A stretch of 64,000 bases of DNA from Halomonas sp. TD01 (GCF_923868895.1 NZ_OV350343.1:62001-126000), one strand, 5' to 3'; positions 8,637 to 18,522 are shown, counted from the stretch's first letter. Made by a program: numbers and translations. Notes: generated from the letters alone by a model not told the origin.

Positions 8637-9543
8637 GTTTACGGCTCCTTAATTCGGAATAGAGGTAAGGAATCAAAATAGCCAGAACGCCGCCGAGCAT
8701 TAACATGGCGCTGGCGGAGCCAAGCCCGATCTGGGCACGGTTAAAGGCATGGGTGTACATAAAGGTGGCCGGTAGGTCGGTGGCGTAGCCAGGCCCGCCG
8801 CCGGTTAACGCTACCACTAAGTCAAAGCTCTTAATCGCAATATGGGCCAGAATCATCACCGCGCTGAACACTACCGGGCGCAGGCAAGGCATCACTACTC
8901 GCCAGTAAATGCGCGGCAGGCTAGCACCGTCTAACTGAGCCGCTTTGACGATGCTGTCATCGATACCCCGCAGCCCCGCCAAAAAGAGCGCCATCACAAA
9001 GCCAGATGCCTGCCAAACCGCAGCAATCACCAGGGTATAAATCGCCATATCCGGGTTAATGATCCAGTCAAAGCGAAACGACTCAAACCCCCAGCTTTGC
9101 ACCATCGCCTGGATGCCCAACTGCGGGTTGAGTAGCCACTTCCACACCACACCGGTGACGATAAACGACAGCGCCATGGGGTAGAGATAAATCGTGCGCA
9201 ACGCACCCTCTTGGCGAATTTTCTGATCCAATAAAATTGCCAGCAGTGCGCCAATCACCAGGCAAATCGCAATAAATAGAACGCCAAACACCATTAGATT
9301 GGTGGACGCTACCCACCAACGCTCGTTGGCCATCAGCCGCGAATACTGGCCAAAACCGACAAAGTCGTAGCTTGGCAGCATGCGCGAGCTGGTTAGAGAG
9401 AGCACAAAGGTCCACAGCATAAAGCCGTAAACAAAAAACAGAGACACCGCTACAGAAGGGGCTAGCACCAGGCGTGGTAGCCAAGCTTGCAGCCAGCCAG
9501 ACGCCGTCGGTCGCACTGCAGTGCGCGTCGTGGGTTCGCTCAT
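8629..9543 (-). CDS. Sugar ABC importer permease (MalF/GtsB type)
   Basis: 304 aa, six predicted membrane helices beginning near residue 24 (LVLAPSVAVSLFFVYGFML). The EAA-like cytosolic loop reads AAQLDGASLPRIYWRVVMP near residues 215-235. Length and motif match the MalF-type permease of CUT1 importers lacking the large MalF periplasmic loop. It lies 83 nt downstream of the binding-protein gene and overlaps the second permease gene by 8 nt. It should pair with that subunit in the inner membrane and take sugar from the binding protein. Confidence 0.92.
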   Translation of the reverse strand: MSEPTTRTAVRPTASGWLQAWLPRLVLAPSVAVSLFFVYGFMLWTFVLSLTSSRMLPSYDFVGFGQYSRLMANERWWVASTNLMVFGVLFIAICLVIGALLAILLDQKIRQEGALRTIYLYPMALSFIVTGVVWKWLLNPQLGIQAMVQSWGFESFRFDWIINPDMAIYTLVIAAVWQASGFVMALFLAGLRGIDDSIVKAAQLDGASLPRIYWRVVMPCLRPVVFSAVMILAHIAIKSFDLVVALTGGGPGYATDLPATFMYTHAFNRAQIGLGSASAMLMLGGVLAILIPYLYSELRSRKHG

Positions 9544-9626
9544 GAGATAATTCCTCGCCAGTCAACCGCTAGCGCCGTCGTTGCGGCGGCGCTAGTTACG
9601 TCACTTATAAAAAAGTACGCGGTGGC

Positions 9627-10922
9627 TTAAAAAGAGGCGGTTTCAGCCGCACTCACTAACCGTTGGGCGGCTTCTTCGGCAGGCATATCGGTATCGTTGA
9701 AGTAGTTGGTCACGACATCAAAGATTGCTCCCTGAACATCAGCGCGTACCGCCATGCCATGGGCCATGCTGGGAACTAAGCCCCCTTCATCAGCAGTGCG
9801 CTGGAAGTCGGCAAGCGACTGCTGGGCACAACTATCGAACTCACTCATATCCAGATCAGGCCGCGCTGGAATGGAACCTTTGGCGAGGTTAAAGGCTTCT
9901 TGGAAGGTCGGCTCTAAGACTAGGCGCGCCAGGGTTTGCTGGGCATCACGTTCAGCATCGTCGGTAACACGGAACATCGCCAGACTGTCGATATTAAACG
10001 TAAAGGCGTCTTCAGTACCTGGGGCGGCAGCACACAGATAGTCTTCACCAGCGGTAAGGCCTGCGGCGGTGAACTCCCCTTTAGCCCAGTCACCCATTAG
10101 CTGAAAACCTGCAACACCTTCAATCACCATCGCGGTAGCAATGTTCCAATCGCGGCCTGACATGCCTTGATCCATCAGCTCGCGCAGGCGCTTAAAGTCT
10201 TCAAGTGCCGTAATCATCTGCTCCCCGCCCAGCGCCTCAGGGTCTAGCTCCACCAGCGCCTGCTGGTAAAACTCGGTGCCTTGACTGCCCAACACGACAC
10301 TCTCGAACACCGTCGCGTCTTGCCACGCTTGGCCGCCATGGGCTAGCGGTACAAAACCAGCTTCGCGAATGGCTTCACCGGCGGTAAATAGCTCTTCAAG
10401 CGTGGTAGGCATCTCAACGCCTGCGGCTTCTAGCACGTCAGGATTGGCCCACAGCCAATTAACTCGGTGAACGTTCGCTGGTACGGCAACGTACTGGCCG
10501 TCGTAACGCATAATATCGGCAACAATCTCAGGCAGCAGGTCGTTCCAGTCTTCAGCAGTGGCGACGTCGTCTAAATCACCCAACAGGCCAAGTTCGCCCC
10601 ACTCTTGAATTTCAGGGCCTTTAATTTGCGCGGCGGAAGGCGGGTTGCCGGACATTGCACGAGATTTAAGTACAGTCATGGCGGTTTCACCACCGCCACC
10701 AGCCACGGCAAAATCCTGCCAGCCATAGCCTTCAGCTTCCATTAACTCTTTGAGAACGTTTGCCGCGCGGGCTTCACCGCCGGATGTCCACCAGTGCAGT
10801 ACTTCAACTTCGTTAGCTTGGGCGGCGCTGGCCGCCATGGTGGTACCAGCCACCAGGGCTAACGCGAGTGCGGATTTTTTAAATGTGGGGACGTTAAAAA
10901 CGGGCATATTGGTAATCGGCAT
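9627..10922 (-). CDS. Periplasmic sugar-binding protein of ABC importer (GtsA-like)
   Basis: 431 aa with a signal peptide (basic KKSALALALVAGTT at about 15-28, cleavage after AAQA near residue 36). The mature protein starts with EVEVLHWWTSGGEARA, a pattern I know from Pseudomonas glucose/mannose-binding GtsA-type proteins. CAGGAG lies 7 nt before the first ATG, supporting that start although a second Met follows at residue 6. It should capture a monosaccharide, probably glucose, in the periplasm and pass it to the permeases encoded just downstream. It follows the two-component regulator genes on the same strand after 165 bp, enough for its own promoter, the usual site of control for this system. 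Confidence 0.9.
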   Translation of the reverse strand: MPITNMPVFNVPTFKKSALALALVAGTTMAASAAQANEVEVLHWWTSGGEARAANVLKELMEAEGYGWQDFAVAGGGGETAMTVLKSRAMSGNPPSAAQIKGPEIQEWGELGLLGDLDDVATAEDWNDLLPEIVADIMRYDGQYVAVPANVHRVNWLWANPDVLEAAGVEMPTTLEELFTAGEAIREAGFVPLAHGGQAWQDATVFESVVLGSQGTEFYQQALVELDPEALGGEQMITALEDFKRLRELMDQGMSGRDWNIATAMVIEGVAGFQLMGDWAKGEFTAAGLTAGEDYLCAAAPGTEDAFTFNIDSLAMFRVTDDAERDAQQTLARLVLEPTFQEAFNLAKGSIPARPDLDMSEFDSCAQQSLADFQRTADEGGLVPSMAHGMAVRADVQGAIFDVVTNYFNDTDMPAEEAAQRLVSAAETASF

Positions 10923-11087
10923 GAATAGCTCCTGCTGTTGTTATTGTGCTGTTGTTTTTGTGCTTATGAGATGTCGTTGCTGATGATCGATTGAACGACT
11001 CACAGCAGAGTACGCCACCCAGGCACACAACGGGAGTTACCGAGTCCTGCATAGTCTTGGCAATTTATTAATAGTGTTAGGGTTTTA

Positions 11088-12560
11088 TTACAAGTCAGTA
11101 ACACTTGTTTGGCGCGGTAGCGTTAACGTGGCCACCAACCCACCAGACAAGTGGTTAGATAAGACAATATCGCCCCCGTGGGCACGAGCAATATGCCTGG
11201 CAATGCCAAGCCCCAGGCCGCTTCCACCAGTGTAACGGCTTCGAGAGGCTTCCAGGCGCACAAAAGGTGAAAACACCCGGGAAAGCTGCGCATCAGGAAT
11301 GCCGGGGCCATTATCATGAATATGCAACGTCACGACACCCGCCTGCTCTTCCAGCGTTACGGTTGCTTTCTGGCCATAAAACACTGCGTTTTCAAGCAGG
11401 TTTGCCAAGCAGCGTTTCAGCGCCAGCGGCTTAACGGTCAGTGGTAACACAGTGCCATAGAGTGACACGTCGCCCCCGTGCAAACGCAGCCCTTCGGCAA
11501 TTTCCAACAGCAGCGCGTTAAGATCCGTGGGCTGCGGATCTTCATGCAGGTCCAGCCCTTTTACCGAGGCCAGTGCGCCTTTGACCAGTTCGGTCAACTC
11601 GTCAAGCGAGGCACAAAAACGTTCGCGCTGAGCGGGGTCATCGAGCATTTCAGCCCGCAGTCGTAACCGTGTAATGGGGGTTTTAAGATCATGAGAAATC
11701 GCCGAAAACAGCCGCTCGCGCTCATCAATCTGTTCGCGAATACGCCGCTGCATACGATTAAAGGCCACCGCGGTGGCGGCCACTTCTTTAGGGCCGCTCT
11801 CTTTGAGTGGCGGGCTATCCAAGTCATCTCCCAGTTGTCGTGCCGCTTTTGAAAGCCGCGCCAACGGGCGGGTCACACTGGTAATGCCTAGCAGGGAAAG
11901 TGCTAACACACTGAGCACCAACAACACGCCAACTAATAAACGCTCTTCAGAAAGCCAACGATAGCCGCTAAAAATATCTGGCACGCCAAGCAGTGTGGCC
12001 ACGTAAAGCCAGGTATCGGGGGCTAGTTCCAGTTGAACCACTAAGATAGGTGGAGACAGTGGCTCCATTAACAAACTGTGCTGCCCCCAACGAGGTGGTA
12101 AATCATAAAGCAGCACTTCATTGTTAAACACGCGCAAAGTGTCCGGGCGGGAAAACTCCACCACCACATCATCAATGGAGAGTTGTTGGGTCAAAATAGA
12201 GCGCACATTGTCCACCACGACCTCTTTTTCCGGGCCGCTGCCAATATCGTCGACAGGAATGCGCCGCTCATTCACGCTGACAAAAAAGCGCGTGCCGCCC
12301 ATGCTACGCAGTTGATCCAGCACAATGTGCCGGTAATCTACCGGCAGCGAACGGAAAAACCGCATGGTCGAAGCAATGCTGAAGGCCATGTTGCTGGACA
12401 GCTCATCTAACTGTTCAAGCTGACTGGCCCGCACCTGGGAAGTCCACAGCGCATAGCTGGCCGCTTGAGCGGCCAGAACGCCCGCAATCATAATAATCAC
12501 AAAGCGCCCGCGTAGACTGCTGGGTAACCAACGTGCGAGCTTGCGCTTTACGCCTTTCAC
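11088..12560 (-). CDS. Sensor histidine kinase (GtrS-like)
   Basis: 490 aa membrane sensor. A first helix lies at residues 20-40 (FVIIMIAGVLAAQAASYALW), followed by a periplasmic region of about 150 residues, a second helix near 213-232 and a HAMP linker (SVTRPLARLSKAARQLG). The HisKA box ISHDLKTPITRL carries the phospho-accepting His near residue 290. The ATPase domain has LLENAVFYG (N box), DNGPGIP (G1) and GGSGLGLGIARH (G2). Its start overlaps the response-regulator stop by 4 nt. Beside a gts-like importer this matches the Pseudomonas GtrS-GltR system, which senses 2-ketogluconate or related signals; the ligand here is inferred, not visible. Confidence 0.9.
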   Translation of the reverse strand: MKGVKRKLARWLPSSLRGRFVIIMIAGVLAAQAASYALWTSQVRASQLEQLDELSSNMAFSIASTMRFFRSLPVDYRHIVLDQLRSMGGTRFFVSVNERRIPVDDIGSGPEKEVVVDNVRSILTQQLSIDDVVVEFSRPDTLRVFNNEVLLYDLPPRWGQHSLLMEPLSPPILVVQLELAPDTWLYVATLLGVPDIFSGYRWLSEERLLVGVLLVLSVLALSLLGITSVTRPLARLSKAARQLGDDLDSPPLKESGPKEVAATAVAFNRMQRRIREQIDERERLFSAISHDLKTPITRLRLRAEMLDDPAQRERFCASLDELTELVKGALASVKGLDLHEDPQPTDLNALLLEIAEGLRLHGGDVSLYGTVLPLTVKPLALKRCLANLLENAVFYGQKATVTLEEQAGVVTLHIHDNGPGIPDAQLSRVFSPFVRLEASRSRYTGGSGLGLGIARHIARAHGGDIVLSNHLSGGLVATLTLPRQTSVTDL

Positions 12561-13285
12561 GAAGTGGGTTCAACCTTGGCGGTCAGCACATAGCCAGCCC
12601 CGCGCACAGTACGAATCAGTTGAGAGTGCTGCGCGTCTTCCCCCAACCGCTGGCGCAAACGGCACACATGTACGTCAATCGAGCGATCCAACGGTGGTGC
12701 TTCACGTCCGCGGGTCAATGTGTAGAGATCATCCCGGGTAATGACCGTGGCAGGCCGCTCCAGAAACACTTGCAGTAGTTGAAAATCTGCGCCGGAAAGT
12801 GCGGTCCGAATACCTTCCTGATCAATCAGTTCGCGGGTCATGCGGTCAAGTTGCCAGTCACCAAAACGCACCCGGCGGGCCTCTTGGGCTGTCGCGACAG
12901 TTGCTGCAGCAGGACGGGCTCGGCGCAGCACCGCTTTAATCCGCGCCAGCAGCTCGCGAGGATTAAAGGGCTTAGCGATATAGTCGTCAGCACCCAATTC
13001 GAGTCCCAAAACACGGTCAGTATCATCAGCACTAGCGGTGAGCATAATAATCGGTATGTCGCTGGTTTTGCGCAGTTCTCGGCAGATGGTAAAACCGTCA
13101 TCCCCCGGCATCATAACGTCAACAATCAACAAGTCTGGCGTTTGCTTGGCCAGTTGCTGATACAGCGAATCCGCTCCGTCGGCGGTCAGCACTTGATAAC
13201 CGTGACGTCCTAAATAGTCTGCCAGTAGTTCGCGAATTTCCGAGTCGTCATCAACGACCATCAAGGTAGCAGGCGTGGTAGTCAT
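12557..13285 (-). CDS. OmpR/PhoB-type response regulator (GltR-like)
   Basis: 242 aa from the ATG at 13285. A GTG at 13315 would add ten residues, but neither start has a well-placed ribosome-binding site; I prefer the ATG because the receiver domain (LMVVDDDSEIRELL) then starts at the normal distance. The phospho-acceptor is Asp56 in LLIVDVMMPGDDG, with the conserved Thr/Ser and Lys (MLTASADD, IAKPFNPREL) following. The C-terminal winged helix ends in DVHVCRLRQRLGED and RTVRGAGYVL. It pairs with the overlapping kinase gene and probably controls the sugar importer downstream, by analogy with Pseudomonas GltR. Confidence 0.9.
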   Translation of the reverse strand: MTTTPATLMVVDDDSEIRELLADYLGRHGYQVLTADGADSLYQQLAKQTPDLLIVDVMMPGDDGFTICRELRKTSDIPIIMLTASADDTDRVLGLELGADDYIAKPFNPRELLARIKAVLRRARPAAATVATAQEARRVRFGDWQLDRMTRELIDQEGIRTALSGADFQLLQVFLERPATVITRDDLYTLTRGREAPPLDRSIDVHVCRLRQRLGEDAQHSQLIRTVRGAGYVLTAKVEPTS

Positions 13286-13405
13286 GGTAGCAAAGCGCCC
13301 CTGGGTTAATATCACTCGTTATTATCGTTGTCGGGGCTAGATGATGGTGGAGTGGCCACCCTATCGCAAGCGGCCATCGACCAAGGTTGCAGCGCGAAGC
13401 GTTTT

Positions 13406-14203
13406 TTACAGCCCAAAGCGCTTTTGAAGCCACTTGGCAACAGCAGCTTCGCCGTGGTGGCCGATACGTTCAGCCCCCTCTATACGATCAAATAGTGCGG
13501 GGTGGGCATTGGCCATTACCTGGGCCTCCCCTGACAGGTTAAGCATTTCGGTATCATTCAGGTTATCGCCAAAGGCCAAGCACTCTGCCGGTGTCAGCTT
13601 TAACGTTTCCAGCAGCGCCGTTAAGGCCACACCTTTATTGACGCCTCCGGCCATGATTTCCAGAGCATCCGTGGTGGAGTAAGTAATATGTAAACTCTGC
13701 CCACATGCTTGATGGGCCTGCGCTTCCAGTTGCGCTAATGAATCTGGGTCGCCCAGATAGAGCACTTTACCAACACCCTTGGCATCCATCTCTTCCGGCG
13801 GCACGACCTCGTAAGTAAAGCCAGTCGATGCATGCAATGACAGTAGATGTGGTGCCTCGGCATCGACATGCCAACCGTTTTCACGGTAAAGGCTGAGCCG
13901 CACCTGGGGCGGGCGCGGCAGCTGAATAAGTGTTTCGGCATGGGCTGGTTCAAGATGCGTCGCGCTCAACAGCGTGCCAGCGGGGTCGTGGGTATACGCA
14001 CCATTGGTGCTGATCAAATGGATCGGGATATCTAACTGATCGCGAAATACCCGCATGTCGTGGTAATGGCGACCAGAAGCCAGCGCAACATGATGGCCTT
14101 GCGTTACAAGAGCCCTTAGCACCTCAATAGTACTTTCGTGCAGTCGGTGGTCGCTGCCTAACAGCGTACCGTCAAGGTCGGAAACGATAAGGCGTGGTGT
14201 CAT
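13406..14203 (-). CDS. Cof-type HAD-IIB family sugar-phosphate phosphatase
   Basis: 265 aa cytosolic hydrolase. Motif I is SDLDGTLLGSD with nucleophile Asp9 and acid/base Asp11. The Cof signature GVNKGVALTALLE and motif IV AFGDNLNDTEML lie in the C-terminal third. The cap is of the C2B type seen in YidA/YbhA-like phosphatases, which hydrolyse sugar phosphates, pyridoxal phosphate or other small phosphomonoesters; the physiological substrate cannot be read from sequence. It lies between the chitin/GlcNAc locus and the sugar-importer regulators on the same strand, with a likely terminator upstream and 120 bp before the response regulator, so it probably has its own promoter. Confidence 0.88.
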   Translation of the reverse strand: MTPRLIVSDLDGTLLGSDHRLHESTIEVLRALVTQGHHVALASGRHYHDMRVFRDQLDIPIHLISTNGAYTHDPAGTLLSATHLEPAHAETLIQLPRPPQVRLSLYRENGWHVDAEAPHLLSLHASTGFTYEVVPPEEMDAKGVGKVLYLGDPDSLAQLEAQAHQACGQSLHITYSTTDALEIMAGGVNKGVALTALLETLKLTPAECLAFGDNLNDTEMLNLSGEAQVMANAHPALFDRIEGAERIGHHGEAAVAKWLQKRFGL

Positions 14204-14268
14204 GGTGCACTCCTGATGATAGAACTTCTCAGCTTATCCGATTACGCTTGCCGCTCCCAGCCGGACAA

Positions 14269-14300
14269 AGCCCTCCAAGGCAACGCCGCCTTGAAGGGCT
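14269..14300 (-). terminator. Hairpin terminator at the end of the chitin/GlcNAc locus
   Basis: An inverted repeat (14269-14281 with 14288-14300, 12 pairs around one mismatch, 6-nt loop) lies 21 nt downstream of the hexosaminidase stop. On the minus strand TTTG follows directly. It probably ends the leftward nag/chi transcript before the HAD phosphatase gene. Confidence 0.55.
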
Positions 14301-14320
14301 CCTCGCTATATTAACGGTGG

Positions 14321-17020
14321 TTAATTTAGCGTCACGACACGGCTATGCTGCTGACCGTTGGCACCGATGCTGCGTAATAGCACCGTGGTGTTTTCCACCT
14401 GGGGTGGCGCGCTGTCCTGATAGGACTGCCAGCTCACCCCATCGTCCAGGGAGTACTCAATAGCCACTCCTGGCAGAGCCACATTAGCTTCTAGCCTACC
14501 CGCTTCGATTCGAGCTCCTGGCAAGGGCAGACGATAAGCGATTCCATCCTGTTCCAAACGGGGAAGGATGCGTTGCCCTAGCAGGTTAGCAAAACGCTGC
14601 CAGTCCTCGGTCAACGTCTCATGGTCGACGAAGGACGTCTCGCCACCGACGAACACCTGACCAGGTCGATAACCGAGTTCCCACTCGGCTCGGTGCCAAG
14701 CTCGCTCGGCCAACGCCAGCAAGCGTGGAAAGATCATATACTCCATTTGGGCTTCACTGCGCACCGTCTCCCCCCAAGCCTGGCCGGAAATTCCCCGAGC
14801 GCCCTGCCACCCCTCAACGCTCTCGGCACGGAAGGTGTTGCCATCCCGGTCAACCGAGGTCTCGGCATTTTGTGCCAGATTATCGGGGGCAAAGGAGAAC
14901 ACCTTGCGGGTGTCGGTGAAGCGTGTTGCCCAGTAGTAACCCCGCTCGTAGGGATTCACCTCGTAGGGCATGTCGAAGTAGAGATAATCTGGGCTCGAAA
15001 GAATCACCTCATAGCCCCGCGACTGCCACTCCGCCACCGACTGACTGCCGCCCCAAAACAGCGGGTCCCAGAAATTGACCGCTACCTGCGGCGTAGCAAA
15101 CTCTGCGGCGGATTCCACATGCTTAAGACCATCCTGCCAAGCCGACATGCGGGGTATCCCGTAAGCATTGGCGATGCGGTTAACCTGCAGGGCAAAACGG
15201 CTTGGTAGCTCTTCAACAGAAGCGACCTCTCCACTGGCAATGCGCTGCTGGCAAATCGGTGATGCTTCCCAGGGATGGTGCTGGTCACGCTGGTCGATGG
15301 TTCCTCGCCAGTCGACCGCTTCTTTGGCATCGATATCCTGAAAACCATGGCCCAGCAGGATATTTTTGGCCTCGTCACCACCAAAGTGCCAGTTCTCCAG
15401 CGTTTGGCCCGCCTCCTGATGCATCGATACCACTTCGCCCATTACCTTATCAACAAAGCGATGCGTTGACTCAAGGCAGGGGTTGAGATAACTGCGGCGG
15501 TCATAGAGCTGAACCGACAGCGTATTGGACATATCTTCGGGGTCGATTAACCGATATTCGTTGGCTGCCACACTATCGCCTTCTTCCAGCAGCCGATGGT
15601 GCCGCGCTTCCATAGCCACCACGGCGGCGCGAGCGTGAGCAGGCATATCAATCTCAGGTATTACCCGAATATGGCGTGCCTCGGCATAGCGCACGATATC
15701 GATATAATCTTCTCGGGTATAAAAACCGCTACCGGACGTGTCGGCCGCTGGCCCAGAGCCCAACTGGGGTAACAGGCAGTTCGTTTCATCCAGATCATGA
15801 CAGCGCTTGCTGCCCACTTCGGTTAACTCCGCCAACCCCGGAATCTCCAGCCGCCACCCCTCATCATCGGTGAGATGGAAATGGAAACGATTGAGCTTGT
15901 AGGCGGCCATTTGGTCGAGCAAACGCAGCACTGAGGCCTTGTCTTTGAAGTTCCGCGCCACGTCCAGCATGACGCCGCGGTAGTCGTAACGCGGAGCATC
16001 ATCAACGTCCATCGCTGGCACTAGCCCTGCTTCATCCGTGGCCGCTATAAGCGACTGTACAGCGTAGAAAGCCCCAGCGGCGTCAAAGGCCAGAATATCG
16101 GCACCTGACTCATCGAGCTGCAGGCGATAGCCCCCTTTCCTTGCCAGTGCGTCATCGAGGGCATCTGACTCGGAGACTAAACGGGCGCGAATCACCAGGC
16201 CGTTTTCACCTTCGTTGACGGGGATATCAAGCCGCTCGAAGCGCTCCCCCAGTGCAGCTATGCTGGCCTCGCTCAGCATTGGCATCACCAGGCTGACCCC
16301 TTCAGACAGATCGAGAGTAGCCTTTCCCAGGCGAGATGACTGCGGTGTTGGCACAATGGCTCCCCGCAATGCCTCGGCTGGTATTGCAGTGGCCGCTGCG
16401 TTCCGCTCGAAGCGTGTTTCGGCAGTCATCACCACATTGCGATCCTCCGGCGTGCGCATAAGTAACTCACCCTCGGGCACACCCACGAAGTCCGTCAGTA
16501 GCTCATCACGGGTATTATCAATAACCGCTGTTTCATCATCCACCGCCAGATACCAGTTGGGCATCACATCGGTCATGAATAGCTGCCAGTACTCACCCAC
16601 GATGGGGATTTCCAGGCTCTCACCAGCACCCAGCCCGGTAAAGGCGTCATTAGGCTCGATCCGATGAAGGTCCCCAGTGATCCGTGTCAGCGTCAGCTCA
16701 GGGTGATCCATCTTCAGCAGGCGGCGAATACTCGAGAAATACAGGCCCCAGTCGCTCGCCTCAATGGCCTCGTCGGAGGTGTTGGTCAAAAGAATTGTAG
16801 CGGTAAAACAGGCAGCATAATCCGCCCCCAGCTTCTGGCAGTCGATATTATGCGCCTGGGGTTGGTTGGCAGTTATCGTGTACTGCACGTCCAGCCGCTG
16901 TGCCAAGTCATGGGCAGACGACACGCCAAGCTGTGTGGCTTCACTTGCCTGGGCAGCCACCGAGTTGATTGCGATCCCGACAGCCAGTGCCGTTAGGGCT
17001 TTCATTGTCAATTTTGTCAT
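14321..17020 (-). CDS. Periplasmic beta-N-acetylhexosaminidase (GH20, chitobiase type)
   Basis: 899 aa from the ATG at 17020. An ATG 18 nt further upstream overlaps the porin stop, whereas a GAGGTGA ribosome-binding site sits 5-6 nt before 17020. A signal peptide (KALTALAVGIAINSVAAQA) predicts export. Domain order fits bacterial chitobiases: CHB_HEX carbohydrate-binding domain (about 35-190), GH20b domain (about 205-340), catalytic barrel (about 345-760) with WHFGGDEAKN whose Asp-Glu pair lies near residue 550, and a C-terminal Ig-like domain. It splits N,N'-diacetylchitobiose and short chitin oligomers to GlcNAc for the PTS encoded upstream. It sits 17 nt after the porin gene, the last gene of the locus. 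Confidence 0.93.
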   Translation of the reverse strand: MTKLTMKALTALAVGIAINSVAAQASEATQLGVSSAHDLAQRLDVQYTITANQPQAHNIDCQKLGADYAACFTATILLTNTSDEAIEASDWGLYFSSIRRLLKMDHPELTLTRITGDLHRIEPNDAFTGLGAGESLEIPIVGEYWQLFMTDVMPNWYLAVDDETAVIDNTRDELLTDFVGVPEGELLMRTPEDRNVVMTAETRFERNAAATAIPAEALRGAIVPTPQSSRLGKATLDLSEGVSLVMPMLSEASIAALGERFERLDIPVNEGENGLVIRARLVSESDALDDALARKGGYRLQLDESGADILAFDAAGAFYAVQSLIAATDEAGLVPAMDVDDAPRYDYRGVMLDVARNFKDKASVLRLLDQMAAYKLNRFHFHLTDDEGWRLEIPGLAELTEVGSKRCHDLDETNCLLPQLGSGPAADTSGSGFYTREDYIDIVRYAEARHIRVIPEIDMPAHARAAVVAMEARHHRLLEEGDSVAANEYRLIDPEDMSNTLSVQLYDRRSYLNPCLESTHRFVDKVMGEVVSMHQEAGQTLENWHFGGDEAKNILLGHGFQDIDAKEAVDWRGTIDQRDQHHPWEASPICQQRIASGEVASVEELPSRFALQVNRIANAYGIPRMSAWQDGLKHVESAAEFATPQVAVNFWDPLFWGGSQSVAEWQSRGYEVILSSPDYLYFDMPYEVNPYERGYYWATRFTDTRKVFSFAPDNLAQNAETSVDRDGNTFRAESVEGWQGARGISGQAWGETVRSEAQMEYMIFPRLLALAERAWHRAEWELGYRPGQVFVGGETSFVDHETLTEDWQRFANLLGQRILPRLEQDGIAYRLPLPGARIEAGRLEANVALPGVAIEYSLDDGVSWQSYQDSAPPQVENTTVLLRSIGANGQQHSRVVTLN

Positions 17021-17037
17021 TGTTCTCACCTCAAGCA

Positions 17038-18444
17038 TTACAGAATCGAGAAAGGGGCCACGACTGTGAACTTGATGTCGTGTTCATCCTGAAAGGCGTT
17101 TTTAAAACCGCCATCTCCCCAGGAGGCGTAGTCGGTGCGGTTGTCGTAGCGGGTGTAGTGCAGTTGAAAGCGCGTGCCCTCGGCCCAGCCATTCTGAACC
17201 TTGTAATGCACATCAAAGTTCCAGGCGGACTCACTAAAGCGGCGGCCGGGGTCCTCAAAACCTGAGTAGGGACGTGCATCCCAGCCATACGCATGAGCCA
17301 CGCCCAGCGACCAGCCGGGCAAACGCCACCCCTCCAGGTCATAGGTGACACCGGCGTAGAGGGACTTCTCGCCATCGTGATTCCAGTCGGACCGGGCATC
17401 CCACCAGACGTCCATGCGGCCGTTAGACGATGCATAAGGGGTGGTCATTCGCGGCAGGAAGTAGCCCTGAGCACCCGGCGCATGCACCCAACTAAACTCA
17501 AGCCGCCAATCGAAGGCACCTTGACCATAGTGAGCGGTAAGCACCTGTTGCCAGGCAGTGCCGTCATAGACGTCGTTGGCTGAGCCATCGTCATGGCGAT
17601 CACGAGCGGCATAGGCCTGGTAACTCAAACGCAGCGGGGAATCGTTCAACTGGGTGGCATAAGACACCTTACCGAACCCTTGATCCATATAACCCTGGGC
17701 TTGCCCAAACGCTGCCTCGACTACCAGATCATCGGTGACTTCATAGCGCGCTCCCAACGAGTGCAGGTAGTCGATTGTTTCTCCGTCAGCTTGGCGGAAC
17801 TCGTAGAAGCTCTGATACCAGGGGGCTTTGTAACGGTCGGCATGAAAATAGCTCAGCGACAGGTCACCTATCCTGGCTCCGAGCTCACCACCGCGATAAG
17901 TGCCCGGTAGGAAAGACCAGTTCGGGGCGATGACACTGGTGCCTTGAGGCTGCAGATACCCCAGCCGCCCCCACATATCGCCAAATTTCAACTTGAGGGC
18001 AGCCCGGTAAAGGCTGGCGCCATTCGTCTCCTTGCCGTCCCAGCGCTCCTCCCAGAGCGTACTCGCTGGGCGGAAATTAAACTCCGTACCCTGGTGGCGG
18101 TTCTGAAAGTCATAGGCGGCAAAGGCGGCTAGATCCAGCCCCACAACTCCCCCCGCATAACCGCTCGAGAAGTCGACGGCCAGATTGGCGGTAGAGTGCT
18201 GCAGGTTGGAAGCGTAAGCCCCTGGACGGCCCTCACCAGCTGGCCCCATACCTCCCTGACGACGATCACGATCTCGGTAGATATAAAACAGAGTGGTCTG
18301 AAGACTGGCCTCTTCCATAAAGCCCTGTGGCTCACCTGCAGAGGACGTCAAAGGAACCAGAGATAAGGTGCCGACCAAGGCTAGTTGACCAAAGCGACCT
18401 AAAGGCTGCCCTTTTTGGGGCGTAAATATGCTTGATATCAGCAT
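17038..18444 (-). CDS. OprD-family outer-membrane porin, probable chitooligosaccharide porin
   Basis: 468 aa from the ATG at 18444; a TTG 90 nt upstream extends the frame, but the extension is Lys/Arg/Asn-rich and unlike a signal, while the chosen start gives a signal sequence (LGRFGQLALVGTLSLVPLTSSAGE). The mature part has the alternating aromatic/polar pattern of an 18-strand OprD barrel, starting with FMEEASLQTTLFYIYRDRD and ending in FTVVAPFSIL. OprD/ChiP-type porins admit specific small solutes; directly before a hexosaminidase and after a GlcNAc PTS, chitin oligosaccharides are the likely cargo. Two hairpins upstream may allow regulation separate from the PTS genes. Confidence 0.9.
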   Translation of the reverse strand: MLISSIFTPQKGQPLGRFGQLALVGTLSLVPLTSSAGEPQGFMEEASLQTTLFYIYRDRDRRQGGMGPAGEGRPGAYASNLQHSTANLAVDFSSGYAGGVVGLDLAAFAAYDFQNRHQGTEFNFRPASTLWEERWDGKETNGASLYRAALKLKFGDMWGRLGYLQPQGTSVIAPNWSFLPGTYRGGELGARIGDLSLSYFHADRYKAPWYQSFYEFRQADGETIDYLHSLGARYEVTDDLVVEAAFGQAQGYMDQGFGKVSYATQLNDSPLRLSYQAYAARDRHDDGSANDVYDGTAWQQVLTAHYGQGAFDWRLEFSWVHAPGAQGYFLPRMTTPYASSNGRMDVWWDARSDWNHDGEKSLYAGVTYDLEGWRLPGWSLGVAHAYGWDARPYSGFEDPGRRFSESAWNFDVHYKVQNGWAEGTRFQLHYTRYDNRTDYASWGDGGFKNAFQDEHDIKFTVVAPFSIL

Positions 18445-18522
18445 GGCATCGTACCCGCTTGTTGTTGATTTTTTATTGAGCTTTGCAGTGATATGCACGT
18501 TTTTAAGACGCGCGGGGTCTGT

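Noticed and set aside
13286..13315. GTG start ten codons upstream for the response regulator
   Set aside because: No ribosome-binding site and it adds residues before the normal receiver-domain start; kept only as an alternative.
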